From NCBI GenBank assembly GCA_965216255.1, contig OZ244148.1, positions 1,426,001 to 1,490,000 on the forward strand: DNA of 64,000 nucleotides, read 5' to 3'. Made by a program: the position numbers and the translations under genes. Under the pieces are notes generated by a model. The model saw nothing but the letters and a program-made list of their open reading frames with translations. It made no database searches and was not told the DNA's origin. How positions within the stretch are numbered: position 1 is the stretch's first letter; each line of letters starts with the position of its first letter. This document shows, one piece after another, positions 30,215 through 39,729 of this stretch. Source of the DNA: G965216255 sp965216255. GTDB taxonomy: Bacteria; Bacteroidota; Rhodothermia; Rhodothermales; Bin80.

Positions 30215-31474
30215 ATGACAGACCCAACAGAATCCAACGTACACTCACTCCTTACCCGTGAGGAGGAACTCAGCACCCTGGATGACCTGGTGCGCAGCTC
30301 CGCCCGGCGCATGCTTCAGGCAGCGCTCGAGCGGGAAGCCGACGACTACGTGAAGGCCCATGCACACCTGCGGAATGAGCACGGCCACCGAGTCGTCAAA
30401 CGCAATGGCCACCAGCCGGAAAGAGAAATCCTCACGGGTGCGGGCCCGCTAGCGATCCAGCGGCCCCATGTCCGTGACCCTCGAGAAGGGCATACCTTCA
30501 CCAGCGCCATACTGCCGCGCTATATGCGCCGCAGTCCGTCGTTGGCCGATCGAAGATCGGCTGATGCACTCATTCCGGCCTTGTACCTGCGGGGAGTTTC
30601 GACCAACGACTTTCCTCTGGCCCTGGAGGCCATACTTGGGCCGCAAGCTGGCAACCTATCGCCATCGTCGATCAGCCGACTCAAGGGGGCCTGGCTAGAG
30701 GAATACTGGCAATGGAACAATCGGGACCCCGCGGGCAAGCGGTATGTTTACCTTTGGGCTGACCGGCTGTACTTCCATGTTCGCATGGGAAACGAGCGCC
30801 CATGTATGCTTGTTATTATTGGCGCCTGCGCCTGATGGAAGCAAAGAACTCGTAGGACTTCTGGACGCAGAGCGGGAAAGCAGGCTGTCCTGGAAGGAGC
30901 TATTGCTGGACAACGAGGCTTGGACGTAGCGCCTAAGGTGGCCACAGCAGACGGAGACCTGGGCTTCTGGGCCGCGTTGGATGAAGTATACCCCTCCACG
31001 CTACAACAGCGATGCTGGGTGCACAAGACAGCCAACGTGCCGGGTAAGCTGCCCAAGAAGCTGCAGGGGTCTGCGAAAGAGAGGCTCCGTGGCATCTATA
31101 CGGCACCGTCCAGGAAGGATGCCCTGAAGGCACTCGATACCTTCGAGGATCTCTTCGGAGGCGCCTACGAGAAGGCGCTCACCTGTCTGCGCAAGGATCA
31201 AGAGGAGCTCTTGAGCTTCTAGCAGTTTCCGCCCGAACACTGGGTTCATCTTCGGACTTCGAATCCCATTGAGTCCACATTTGCGACCGCAGGGAAACGT
31301 ACACGGCAAACCAAGGGATGCGGCAGCCGGGAGGCGACACTGATGATGGTTTACAAGCTGACCCGGGAAGCGCAGAAACGCTGGCGGAGGCTGACTGGAT
31401 CGTAGCTGCTCATCCGTGTGTTGGAAATAACCCCACACGAGTATTGCGTAGAAGTAGACAAACAAACCGCCTAA
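30215..31474 (+). pseudogene. IS256-family transposase, copy 1, frameshifted
   Basis: The N-terminal ~205 residues read cleanly (MTDPTESNVHSLLTREEELSTL...GKRYVYLWADRLYFHVRMGNERPCMLVII; first Asp in WAD). Then a shift at about 30828, a short deletion at about 30910 and stops at 31220 and 31402 break the frame. Residual blocks include TADGDLGFWAALDEVYPSTLQQRCWVHKTANV and LRTSNPIESTFATAGKRTRQTKG (catalytic Glu), with the frame end at 31474. An extra six residues, ADRRSA, in place of a normal join SL-DALIPALYLRG come from an 18-bp palindromic insertion that kept the frame. Confidence 0.88.
30545..30561. repeat. In-frame palindromic insertion in IS256 transposase, copy 1
   Basis: GCCGATCGAAGATCGGC: 7-bp arms around GAA, plus one base, make 18 bp that add six codons (ADRRSA) where the family normally runs SLDALIPALYLRG. 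The same insertion is in copy 2 (52345-52361), so it predates spread of this element. Confidence 0.65.
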
Positions 31475-31533
31475 TTCTAATTCCCCAATCCCATGCCGCG
31501 GCATTCTGCAGACCCAAGATATGACAGTTTCTC

Positions 31534-32151
31534 GTGCGCTACCGCCAGCTGGCTCTTCGTCCCACAGACGGCTTCACGGGCGAGGCGGTGCGGGTAAGTG
31601 GCATTCACCTCCGTGAGGAGGCGCCTCCGGAGGCAGAGAAGCCTATAGAGTGGTATTTGCTCACAACCGTGGAGGTTACTACGCGCGAGGAGGCCCTGAA
31701 GATGGTGGACTATTACGCGCAGCGGTGGCGCATGGAAGACACCTTTCGGGTACTCAAGAGCGGGTGCAAGGTGGAGGAATTGAGCATGCAAAAGGCCAGC
31801 AGCCTGTACTGCGCCATTACCATCTATGCCGTGATGGCCTGGCGCCTGCTGTTGATGACGCTATTGGGGCGCGAGGTGCCAGAGGCCGAGGCCCAGATCC
31901 TGTTTACGGACACGGAGCTGCGTGCGCTTGAGGCCTATGCCCACCGCTACCGCCTGCCGCTTCCCACGGATCTGGCTTCGGCGATCCTGGTGATGGCTAT
32001 TCTCGGCGGTTACATGAACCGGAAGAATGACCCACCGCCGGGGGTCAAGATCATGTGGCGCGGCTACAGCCGCCTGGAAATAGGGGCCGAGTTCGTTGCT
32101 GCAGAGCAGTACTTGAGCAAGGCGACAACAGTGCCTGTTCAGCGGGAATAG
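31534..32151 (+). pseudogene. Tn5-like IS4 transposase, C-terminal half
   Basis: Begins abruptly at the IS256 end and reads VRYRQLALRPTDGFTGEAVRVSG, then EWYLLTTVEVTTREEALKMVDYYAQRWRMEDTFRVLKSGCKVEEL. This is the Y-x2-RW-x-E-x-F-x2-LKSGC signature of Tn5/IS50-type transposases, with the catalytic Glu changed to Asp or shifted (RWRMEDTF). It ends at 32149-32151 after MWRGYSRLEIGAEF. The N-terminal half of a related protein lies at 53342-54414, but the two halves do not join directly. Confidence 0.82.
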
Positions 32152-33002
32152 CACCGGGCGTGCGAGTGACAAAGGAAACAAATTGGAGGAAAACGGGACA
32201 GAACAGACAACGCTCAGGCATCATAATACCCCGAAAGCGCTATATCGATATGCATTCGAGCTTGGCCTTTTTTCGAAAGATCAAGCCGTTCTAACGCCCA
32301 TATTTCGGGCATTGAATCCAAGTTTCACGGCCAAAGTGGCTGCGTCCTGACCTCCCAGGCACAATCGCAATTCTGCTAAACAGGCCGGAAAATCAAAGAT
32401 GCGACATTATGTCAAGTCCGAGAAGTGGACCAAGGGTAGCGCTAGCACCCGTAAGGCACGCACGCACCCGGTCCTTACGCGCTCTTCGGGTCGCCACCTC
32501 AGCTCACCAGGCAATCTTCATGCACTTCGTTGCAGATACTTTCACCGAGTTGCAGAGTCCTATCCTGCACCAACCGGCGACGCCTAACGCTTTTTCGATA
32601 ATGGTTCCGATCCATGCACACCATACGTTTGACCAGCGGCTCCGAACAATCCGCCACGGGCCGCCTACCGTCCGTTCCCGGGGACCAAGCATATGCTTTG
32701 CAGAGCGCATCCCCTCGCAAGCTGCCACCTACGCAGCTACTTACGACCTCTGCCACCTCCATAGGCCTTTCCACTGCCCAAGCAAGAACCTCCCTATCGC
32801 TGAATCCATAAATGCGGCGAACCTTCTGAGAAGTCGGCACCCCAGCGCCTCGCATTTGCGCTCAAACGGCACTTCCACACGCCAATGCGGCGAGTCCACA
32901 TTGTGACCACCAACCACAGCCCTCTTGCTCCCCCGTCATGCCATAGCACCGTTGGCATGGGAGCCACCTATCTCCCATCCTTGTCTACAGGTAGCATAAA
33001 CC
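32152..33002. other. Gene-free region downstream of two converging units
   Basis: About 850 bases with short overlapping open frames only. The left 150 bases are AT-rich and may be an old IS end. A minus-strand stretch near 32500-32900 has some protein-like composition but contains stops and matches nothing I recognise. Confidence 0.35.
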
Positions 33003-33040
33003 AAAAGCGCCCCGGCACCGCATGGGCACCGGGACGCTTT
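33003..33040 (-). terminator. Rho-independent-type terminator of the large T9SS protein gene
   Basis: On the minus strand AAAGCGTCCCGGTGCC is followed by CATG and the inverted GGTGCCGGGGCGCTTTT, a long GC-rich stem continued by TTTTGGTTT. It lies 23 bases past the stop at 33063, the right place for a terminator. Confidence 0.8.
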
Positions 33041-33062
33041 GACTACCTACTCAGGCCTTCTG

Positions 33063-36000
33063 CTACTTGACCAGTACCATGCGACCCGTATCGATGTTAA
33101 CACCTGATGCGGATTTCGCAATCACCTTGTACAGGTACGTACCCGAGGCCAGGTTTACAGCATTAACCTCTACCGCACGCTTCGAACCGGCTTCCATCTC
33201 CCGCGCCGGCAACGTCATTACGTTACGGCCCAGCATGTCGATGATCTGAATCGTCACTTCCGCAGTTTCGGGAAGATCAATCTGGATCCGTGTAGCCGGG
33301 TTGAACGGGTTCGGGTAGTTGCCGTGCAGCGCGAACTCGTCCGGTAGTTCCTCCCCAGCGTCCACTGACGTGATCACGTCCGGGAAGAAGGTGCTGCCAT
33401 CCTGCTCGACACCCATCATGGTTACACCTTCGGCTGAGGACTTGCCACTGCCGGATAGGTTAAGCACGAATGTCTGCTGGCGGAACTGCTGCAGCCTGAG
33501 TCGGAAGACGTCGATCTGACGATCATTGTTCGCCGTCGTGATCTCGAAGTTATAACCGCCCGGTGCAAGCGTGATATACTCTCCCACATCGTCCCAGTCG
33601 ATGTTGTTAGCCAGAAGCTCCAGTACCTCGGAGTTATCGATGGGGTTGATAATCCGGATGTCCACCGGACCCAATTCGCGCGCCCCGTGAACAACGTAGA
33701 ATTCAACGCTATTCTCATCCATGGCTCCCATCCGCACACCATCGACCACCTTTAGGCTGACTTCCGAGCCGTCTCCGTGCACGATGACATTGTAATTGCC
33801 TTCATCTTTGAAGCTCTCCGTCATAGACGCGATCGGATTGGAGTTGTCCGGATCACTAGCTGCAACGACTTCGATCGTGTGCTCGCCGCCTACCACGTTT
33901 GCGAACTGCGTAGCTGACTGGAATGCCCAGTCATTACCAACGCGATTCCCATCCACGTAGACATCTACCGGCGTATCAGCAACGTTCTGAATGTACTGGA
34001 CCTTGGCGAACCCACTGCTTACCTGAGGTATATTGATCGGGTTCTGCAGGAAGTTGGAGGCAACGCCGATGATATTGCACATGCCAACTTCTACGCCTTC
34101 TTGCGTCAGGTTCAGGACACCGTTGATGCGGTCATTGCCGGCGAAAGAATTGTCATCCGTGTCCGTCTCATCATCCTCCAAATCGTATATACCGGCCAAT
34201 CTGGGATTCGACGGCGGCATTAAGAGATTCGTCAGGTCGCAATCCCACTGCACTAAACGCAAGCCCTTCGCATCAAACACGTTCGGAAGGCCTTCCGCGG
34301 CAACCCGAATGTTCGGGTCATGTGCCGGAATCTGGTTGAAGACGACGAGCCAAAACTGGTCGGCGAGTGCATCGAGCGTCAGCGTACTGCCCCCAACGCC
34401 GTCCACGACCATACCATCCTCAGGCCACTGAACCAAGTCAGCGGACAACTGCTGGACGTAATCCACCGTCGCTACACGGGTGGCCCCGAGATCATCCGGG
34501 AACTGCAGGATCAGCGGCCGGAAGGAATCCACCATCCGAGAAGCAGTCGAGTCTGAGTTCGCAGAACCGACCGGGAACAGGTACCCGCCCGTAACCACAC
34601 CGCCACCAGCGTTGCCTTCACCTACCGCACGGGCGATCGGCCCATTGACGTAACTATCACGGGATCCTAGCATAACTGTACCCACACTGGAACTATTCTG
34701 GCCTGCCAGATCTGTTTCAATGCCCGTATTGTACATGGTCCACATGAAGGTTTCGTCAACCGTATCAACGAGGCCACGCCGCAGCGTTAGCGTTCCATAC
34801 ATGTTCTGCACAACGGGTCCGCCAAGCACGATACCCCCGGCGCCCTCGGCGCTCAGCGACTGCACGGTCACGGACCCGAAGTAGGCATCAGGATCCGCAG
34901 CATGCATGACCGACTGCATTTCCGAACCGAGAAACGTGACATCGCCGGAAAGGCCCTGCTGGGCCGAAGCATACTGCTCATCTTCTTCACATTCGCCCGT
35001 GCCAAAAAAGGAATAGTCTCCGCCTACCATAGTGCTGGCAGAAGCATCTTCGGCGCGATCGCCGGCACAGCCGTCGCCGTGGATGTACCTGTTTTGGTCA
35101 CCTGGGGCCACATCTGCGGCCACGCTGAAGTCACCCGTCACGACGTGCGTGCCGCCTCCCAAGTCAAATCTGCCACTGGAAGGTAGCGTAGTCACGGCTC
35201 CGGCTGCGTCCTCCACCGCCTCTTGGCCAAGCATGAACGCTCCATACGCATGCACTTCGCCGCCGTTGGCCATCAAGTCGCCTCCCATCTGCATGTGCAT
35301 CCCTTCCACACCCGGGCCACCTACGATTAGCGACTGCGGAATCGGCCGCTCATCCGTATTCAGATTTGCAGCCTCGGCGTGAAGCGCAATGCTACCACCC
35401 TCCTGGAGGAGCATCGAAGCAACATGAAGCACCTCCACCGTCGTCGAATCAAAAGTCGCATCAACCGCAACATTTCCATGCTGAACCGTCAAGGCCAGTA
35501 GGCCCACCATGTCGAGGTACTTCTTCGTGTTCGACCCTACGCCGGCGGGTACGGAATTACTGCTCTCAATCGTTACCGTGCCGGAGGCCTTCTCGTCATC
35601 GAGTTTTCGTTTGACGATAACCGCTGGCAAGTCCCTACGCTCGCCCCCGGTTGCCAGTGAAACCTTGGTGTCGCCGTTCCCCGCGAAATGGAGAAGACCA
35701 GGCGTACGGCTTGCCGACTTGCTGGCCTGCGACCATGATTGCTTCATGCTCGCCAGATTTCTCTGCAATTCGGTCCGAACGCGGGCATCATCATTCGTGC
35801 GTATGGCACGCAGTCCATCGACGATGGATTCAATGACATCCGTTTCCCTTTGCGCAGCGCCACTGGCGCAGCCCAAGCCAGCACCGCTATCGCAAATATA
35901 GCCACCCGCCGCGACGGTAATCTCCTGCGACGCACCTTCAGCTGCGAATACCACCAGATGCTGGCCAGCCAGGTCCAGCGCGCCTTTAGTTACCAAGATA

Positions 36001-38567
36001 TTACCGTCCACGCGAGAGAAACCGGCATTCAGCATAATCTCCGGATCCGTCTTGCAGTGACTTCCGTCAATTACGACGTTTGAAACATGCATCGGCGCCA
36101 TTTCCGCTGTTGCGGCAGACCGGAATGCATTTCCTGCCGTGCGGCTGCCCGCCTTGTAGGCCATGGTCAGCCCCTCGGTCGCAGGATCATAATTCGCACC
36201 GCCGGGGAAGACCACACTATTATCGGCGTCCACGATGTCGCCGCTTCCGTGATGAACGATGACTCCCCTATTCAAAGTCAAGGCTTCCCCCCCCGTATTC
36301 AGCATGCCATTTGCCAGGAACAGATGTTCCTCGATAGTGACAGGCTGACCAAGCGTTACTGTTCCGCTAACGGACACTTCCAGGCTTGTAAGGGCTGTGG
36401 CTTCCTCTGAATCGCCCGCAGGCGGCATGATTTCATCACCTGTCGTTATGTCGGCGGTGCCCGTATAATGAATTGTGTCCGGACCTTCCAGGTAGGCCAC
36501 GTCGCCTTCGCCCTTACTGAGTGAGCCACCGCCGCCAAGACTAAGGGCGCCCATCTCTCCAATGGAAAGATTCCCGTCGGTCGTGAATTTGCCGGAATCT
36601 ATCGCCAGCAAGCTGTCCACTGTGAGCGTTCCTCGATCCAGTAGGACTTCGCCATCACCCGTTTTCATTACGCGGACAGCCGCAAGAGACAAACCAGCAT
36701 CTGCTGTGGTGCGGACATCCTGATCCAGATCTCCGGCAAATACGATCGCATTGCCCCTTCCACCCACGTCGTCAATGCCACAAAGGTTGTCAGCCATCTT
36801 CATATACGTCGCAGGGGTGGCAAGATCGAACATTGCCATGCCATCAGAGATGACATCATCTTCGAAAGCGACGTTGTGAAAACGGTTGTGGTCTCCCAGG
36901 TACACATAGGAACTACCGGTCGACTCAAAGGCGCCGAGCACAGAAGACATGATCGTGCCCTTCTTGTCAAGGTCCGTTTCACCATTTCCAGTGGACGGAT
37001 CAGCGTCACCGCTGAAGTGGAGGCCTTCCCTGCAGGTGGTACCCGCAGGATCAGTACCCGTGAGAATCACGTCGCCCACAATCCTAGCTGCACTGTAGAT
37101 GAATACGCCTGCCGTGCGGCCATGCGCGTTCTCGCCTTCAAGACAGTCCGCCATGGGAATACTCGTGCTCCCAATCGCACCGGCTATATTTGCGTCATCA
37201 GCAGGATCCACACCAGGCTCCACCCCGTTGATTTCCAGGCCTTCGCTTAGCGTCTGCAGCTCCCAGAACTCCGTGCGGGCATTGCCGTGATTACGGAAGC
37301 GGCCATCAAATTGCGTCGTTCCGGTAAAGAAAAGGCCGCCGGCCCTATTAATGGACGTGCCGCCGTCACCAACCTCGGCTACATCAATACAGGCACCGCC
37401 CTGCATCTCCTTCAAAATGTCGAGCTCGAGCGAACCGCCACCGGCTATTTCGTAACAGGCACCCGCATTATTGGCGAATCCCTGGCTCACGGAAAACGGG
37501 ATGACCGTAATGCTGCCTTCTACAGCAGCTGTCGTTACGAAGTCGTCCTCGGTCTCGTCCTCCGTATCCGGATCGTCGCCCAGTACCTCCGCTACCGCCG
37601 CCGTATACTTGACAACTACACCGATGTCGATATTAGGACGGAGGGTTTGGCTGCACAGTGGATCTTCACTCGGAGAGTAAAATATAAGATTATCCTCCAC
37701 TTTAGGATCATACTCATAGTCCTCACCATTGTCGCAACTAGTATAAGCGGATGGGGCCGGATCCGTATCATCGGCCGCCCAGGTGACGGTGAAGGAAGCC
37801 GCATCCGCCTTGGGATTGCCCGCAACGCCTTCAGCCACCCCTGCGGCCTGCGGCCGCAACTCGAGGTGCTCGCTGCCTTCGATGCTCGATCCCGCATCGA
37901 TCGACACGCCGCCATTGATTGTCATAGCCATGGGTTCGATGCGCAGCCGGGCACTACCCATATCGAGCGTACTCCCATCTTTCACCGTGAGGCTTTCAGC
38001 AATATTGAGGCCGCCGGTGCAGCCAGCTGCCGCATCCACTTCCACGTCGTCCATAACAGTCAAATTCTGGGCAATGTACCCTGAGGTCTGGCCACACGTC
38101 GTCAGTGTGAGCGTGAGGCTCCCCGATCCTCCAAGCGTTACCGCACCAAGAAGCGAATCTGCGGGCGAGGTGACATCCACATCCCCTTGCAGGTACAGCG
38201 TAGTGCCACCTTGGACGGTCAGCTTTCCACGGATAGTAGCATCCCCCTCAATGGCGATCAAGCCGCTCGTCACATCCTCATTGTCTTCGTCATAGATGCC
38301 GATGATAGTGGCATCGAAGTCGACATCCTCATCTAGCCGCGTCATGGCGCCGCTTTCACGAACACGCACAAGGACCATGTCGCTTCCGCCCGCCGCGGTG
38401 AGGGCCGTCGGAAGATCGCACGGCGCCTCTATAACACAAGGTGATCCACCTACGCCGTTTCGCTCGGCATAGCGGTTTATCTGCGCCCAGGCGGTTGACA
38501 CGCCGATCATGACGAACAACAAGAGTAGCGTCGTCATGCTGCGCAAAGAAGTGGTAAGGTGCTTCAT
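33063..38567 (-). CDS. Very large secreted T9SS cargo protein with DUF4397 domain
   Basis: The 1,834-residue protein begins with a signal peptide (about 1-28, LLLLFVMIGVSTAWAQ). A long beta-rich, repeat-like body follows, with phrases such as GDATIRGKLTVQGGTTLYLQGDV and GNLSIGEMGALSLGGGGSL; this looks like a right-handed beta-helix or filamentous passenger (inference). From about 1500 to 1720 is a DUF4397-like region (AKVQYIQNVADTPVDVYVDGNRV ... YNVIVHGDG ... VEFYVVHGARELGPVDIRI). The last ~90 residues are a type A sorting domain (FALHGNYPNPFNPATRIQI, IDMLGRNVMTLP, SGTYLYKVIAKS, GRMVLVK). It should be exported through the T9SS and displayed or shed. It has its own terminator (33003-33040) and an upstream region with tandem palindromes (38677-38698). 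Confidence 0.88.
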   Translation of the reverse strand: MKHLTTSLRSMTTLLLLFVMIGVSTAWAQINRYAERNGVGGSPCVIEAPCDLPTALTAAGGSDMVLVRVRESGAMTRLDEDVDFDATIIGIYDEDNEDVTSGLIAIEGDATIRGKLTVQGGTTLYLQGDVDVTSPADSLLGAVTLGGSGSLTLTLTTCGQTSGYIAQNLTVMDDVEVDAAAGCTGGLNIAESLTVKDGSTLDMGSARLRIEPMAMTINGGVSIDAGSSIEGSEHLELRPQAAGVAEGVAGNPKADAASFTVTWAADDTDPAPSAYTSCDNGEDYEYDPKVEDNLIFYSPSEDPLCSQTLRPNIDIGVVVKYTAAVAEVLGDDPDTEDETEDDFVTTAAVEGSITVIPFSVSQGFANNAGACYEIAGGGSLELDILKEMQGGACIDVAEVGDGGTSINRAGGLFFTGTTQFDGRFRNHGNARTEFWELQTLSEGLEINGVEPGVDPADDANIAGAIGSTSIPMADCLEGENAHGRTAGVFIYSAARIVGDVILTGTDPAGTTCREGLHFSGDADPSTGNGETDLDKKGTIMSSVLGAFESTGSSYVYLGDHNRFHNVAFEDDVISDGMAMFDLATPATYMKMADNLCGIDDVGGRGNAIVFAGDLDQDVRTTADAGLSLAAVRVMKTGDGEVLLDRGTLTVDSLLAIDSGKFTTDGNLSIGEMGALSLGGGGSLSKGEGDVAYLEGPDTIHYTGTADITTGDEIMPPAGDSEEATALTSLEVSVSGTVTLGQPVTIEEHLFLANGMLNTGGEALTLNRGVIVHHGSGDIVDADNSVVFPGGANYDPATEGLTMAYKAGSRTAGNAFRSAATAEMAPMHVSNVVIDGSHCKTDPEIMLNAGFSRVDGNILVTKGALDLAGQHLVVFAAEGASQEITVAAGGYICDSGAGLGCASGAAQRETDVIESIVDGLRAIRTNDDARVRTELQRNLASMKQSWSQASKSASRTPGLLHFAGNGDTKVSLATGGERRDLPAVIVKRKLDDEKASGTVTIESSNSVPAGVGSNTKKYLDMVGLLALTVQHGNVAVDATFDSTTVEVLHVASMLLQEGGSIALHAEAANLNTDERPIPQSLIVGGPGVEGMHMQMGGDLMANGGEVHAYGAFMLGQEAVEDAAGAVTTLPSSGRFDLGGGTHVVTGDFSVAADVAPGDQNRYIHGDGCAGDRAEDASASTMVGGDYSFFGTGECEEDEQYASAQQGLSGDVTFLGSEMQSVMHAADPDAYFGSVTVQSLSAEGAGGIVLGGPVVQNMYGTLTLRRGLVDTVDETFMWTMYNTGIETDLAGQNSSSVGTVMLGSRDSYVNGPIARAVGEGNAGGGVVTGGYLFPVGSANSDSTASRMVDSFRPLILQFPDDLGATRVATVDYVQQLSADLVQWPEDGMVVDGVGGSTLTLDALADQFWLVVFNQIPAHDPNIRVAAEGLPNVFDAKGLRLVQWDCDLTNLLMPPSNPRLAGIYDLEDDETDTDDNSFAGNDRINGVLNLTQEGVEVGMCNIIGVASNFLQNPINIPQVSSGFAKVQYIQNVADTPVDVYVDGNRVGNDWAFQSATQFANVVGGEHTIEVVAASDPDNSNPIASMTESFKDEGNYNVIVHGDGSEVSLKVVDGVRMGAMDENSVEFYVVHGARELGPVDIRIINPIDNSEVLELLANNIDWDDVGEYITLAPGGYNFEITTANNDRQIDVFRLRLQQFRQQTFVLNLSGSGKSSAEGVTMMGVEQDGSTFFPDVITSVDAGEELPDEFALHGNYPNPFNPATRIQIDLPETAEVTIQIIDMLGRNVMTLPAREMEAGSKRAVEVNAVNLASGTYLYKVIAKSASGVNIDTGRMVLVK

Positions 38568-38676
38568 GTTTGGAGTCCTCTTCAGATAGGTTGGTTATGG
38601 GTTTGCGCAGCGCCTATTCGGCTCCGCACGAGGTTACGGCGCATCACTGCGCCAGCCTTTGAACACCCGGTAATAC

Positions 38677-38698
38677 ACGCATGCGTACACGCATGCGT
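38677..38698. promoter_or_regulatory. Two tandem ACGCATGCGT palindromes upstream of the T9SS gene
   Basis: The 10-bp palindrome ACGCATGCGT occurs at 38677-38686 and again at 38689-38698, centre to centre 12 bp. It lies about 110 bases before the start of the minus-strand gene ending at 38567. Spacing of about one helical turn suits a dimeric regulator, but no regulator is identified. On the minus strand, CATATTTGG just upstream (38717-38725) resembles the TAnnTTTG -7 box of Bacteroidota promoters with one mismatch. Confidence 0.45.
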
Positions 38699-38878
38699 AA
38701 AGTGTATCGTAACCAAATATGAGATGTGTATATAAAAACTTGGGGCGCGGCTTGGAAGACCACGCGAATTGCGTGTAGCAAATGTTTTACATTACGGCAC
38801 CGAAATGCCATTGTCAAGTACGGCGCGGCTACCGGAAGCCACCCTGCCGTCAACATTCCGTGAAAATTCTCGCGCGGA

Positions 38879-39724
38879 CTACCGCGCCGCACCTGCGGAA
38901 GGGCCCACCAAGAACGCAGGCCCACCGGATTTGCCCCATTCCAGGGCAAACGTCCGCTTCCGAAAAGATCCAAATCTCTTCTCCGGGAATACGTACCCGC
39001 GGTCCTCAATCATGAGCTCTCCGGAGACCACCTGCACGGCCTGATAGGTATTGGCGCCCTCCTGCGGCCATCGCCACCGGTTCGACGCCGCGCTCCCTGC
39101 CTGCGCGAGCACCATCTGCCGGCCCGCCACCTCCACGGCCTCCACATACGAAATATGCCAGTGCCCGCTCAGCACCACCTGCACGCCGGCCGCCGCCGCG
39201 GCGCGAAGTACGGCCCTCCCGCCGCGTGCCACCTCGCCCGCGCCGTCCGCATCCACCGCGGCCAGAGGGTGATGCACCGCCACCACCTTTAGCGTGCTCT
39301 CTTCTTTCCCCGCAAAGTATTCGGCCATCCTGCGGCATACGCTCTTGCCCAAACGCCCCCGCTTGATGGTGCGCCCGGTGGCGGAATCCATGCCGAGAAC
39401 CGCTACGCCGGGCTTCTCAAACGTCGGATACCGCTCCGCCGTGATCCACCGGTCAAATCTGCCCCTCGGCCTGCATAACCGATGCACCGGATGCCACCAC
39501 GGATATACGTCATGATTGCCCGGAACCACGAGCGACGGAGCCCCAAGCGCACCCAGAAACGCTGCCGCCTGCCGATACTCCCGCGGACGTGCCCGCTGCG
39601 TGAGGTCGCCGCTTACCACCACGAGATCCACGCCCTGCTCATGCACGTCCCGAACAAGCGCTTCCACAATCCCCGCGTGCGCAATCCTGCCAAAATGCAG
39701 ATCAGCCAGGTGGGCGATCCTCAT
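38879..39724 (-). CDS. Calcineurin-like metallophosphoesterase
   Basis: The start at 39724 (MRIAHLADLHFG) is chosen over an in-frame upstream start at 39823 because the first catalytic motif begins there and the upstream part overlaps the E2 gene. The 281-residue protein has all dimetal phosphoesterase motifs: D8-x-H10, G39-D40, G69-N70-H71-D72, H151 (VHHP) and G187-H188-x-H190. This is the class III cyclic-nucleotide phosphodiesterase/CpdA-like layout; the substrate is unknown. It lies 5 bases after the pdhC stop, so it is likely the last gene of the pdh operon. Confidence 0.88.
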   Translation of the reverse strand: MRIAHLADLHFGRIAHAGIVEALVRDVHEQGVDLVVVSGDLTQRARPREYRQAAAFLGALGAPSLVVPGNHDVYPWWHPVHRLCRPRGRFDRWITAERYPTFEKPGVAVLGMDSATGRTIKRGRLGKSVCRRMAEYFAGKEESTLKVVAVHHPLAAVDADGAGEVARGGRAVLRAAAAAGVQVVLSGHWHISYVEAVEVAGRQMVLAQAGSAASNRWRWPQEGANTYQAVQVVSGELMIEDRGYVFPEKRFGSFRKRTFALEWGKSGGPAFLVGPSAGAAR

Positions 39725-39729
39725 GGCCG

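Larger units (their letters stand above)
30119..31533 (+). mobile_element. IS256-family element, copy 1
   Basis: The ends are a perfect 40-bp inverted repeat: it starts GAGAAACTGTCATATCTTGG at 30119, and the inverse ends at 31533. A closely related copy lies at 51922-53341. The flanks differ in origin: a truncated istB on the left and the C-terminal half of a Tn5-like transposase on the right, and I see no target duplication. This suggests deletion or recombination after insertion. Confidence 0.9.

Noticed and set aside
32499..32855. A 118-codon minus-strand protein
   Set aside because: Competing open frames on both strands, no motif, no neighbour in an operon; composition alone is not enough.
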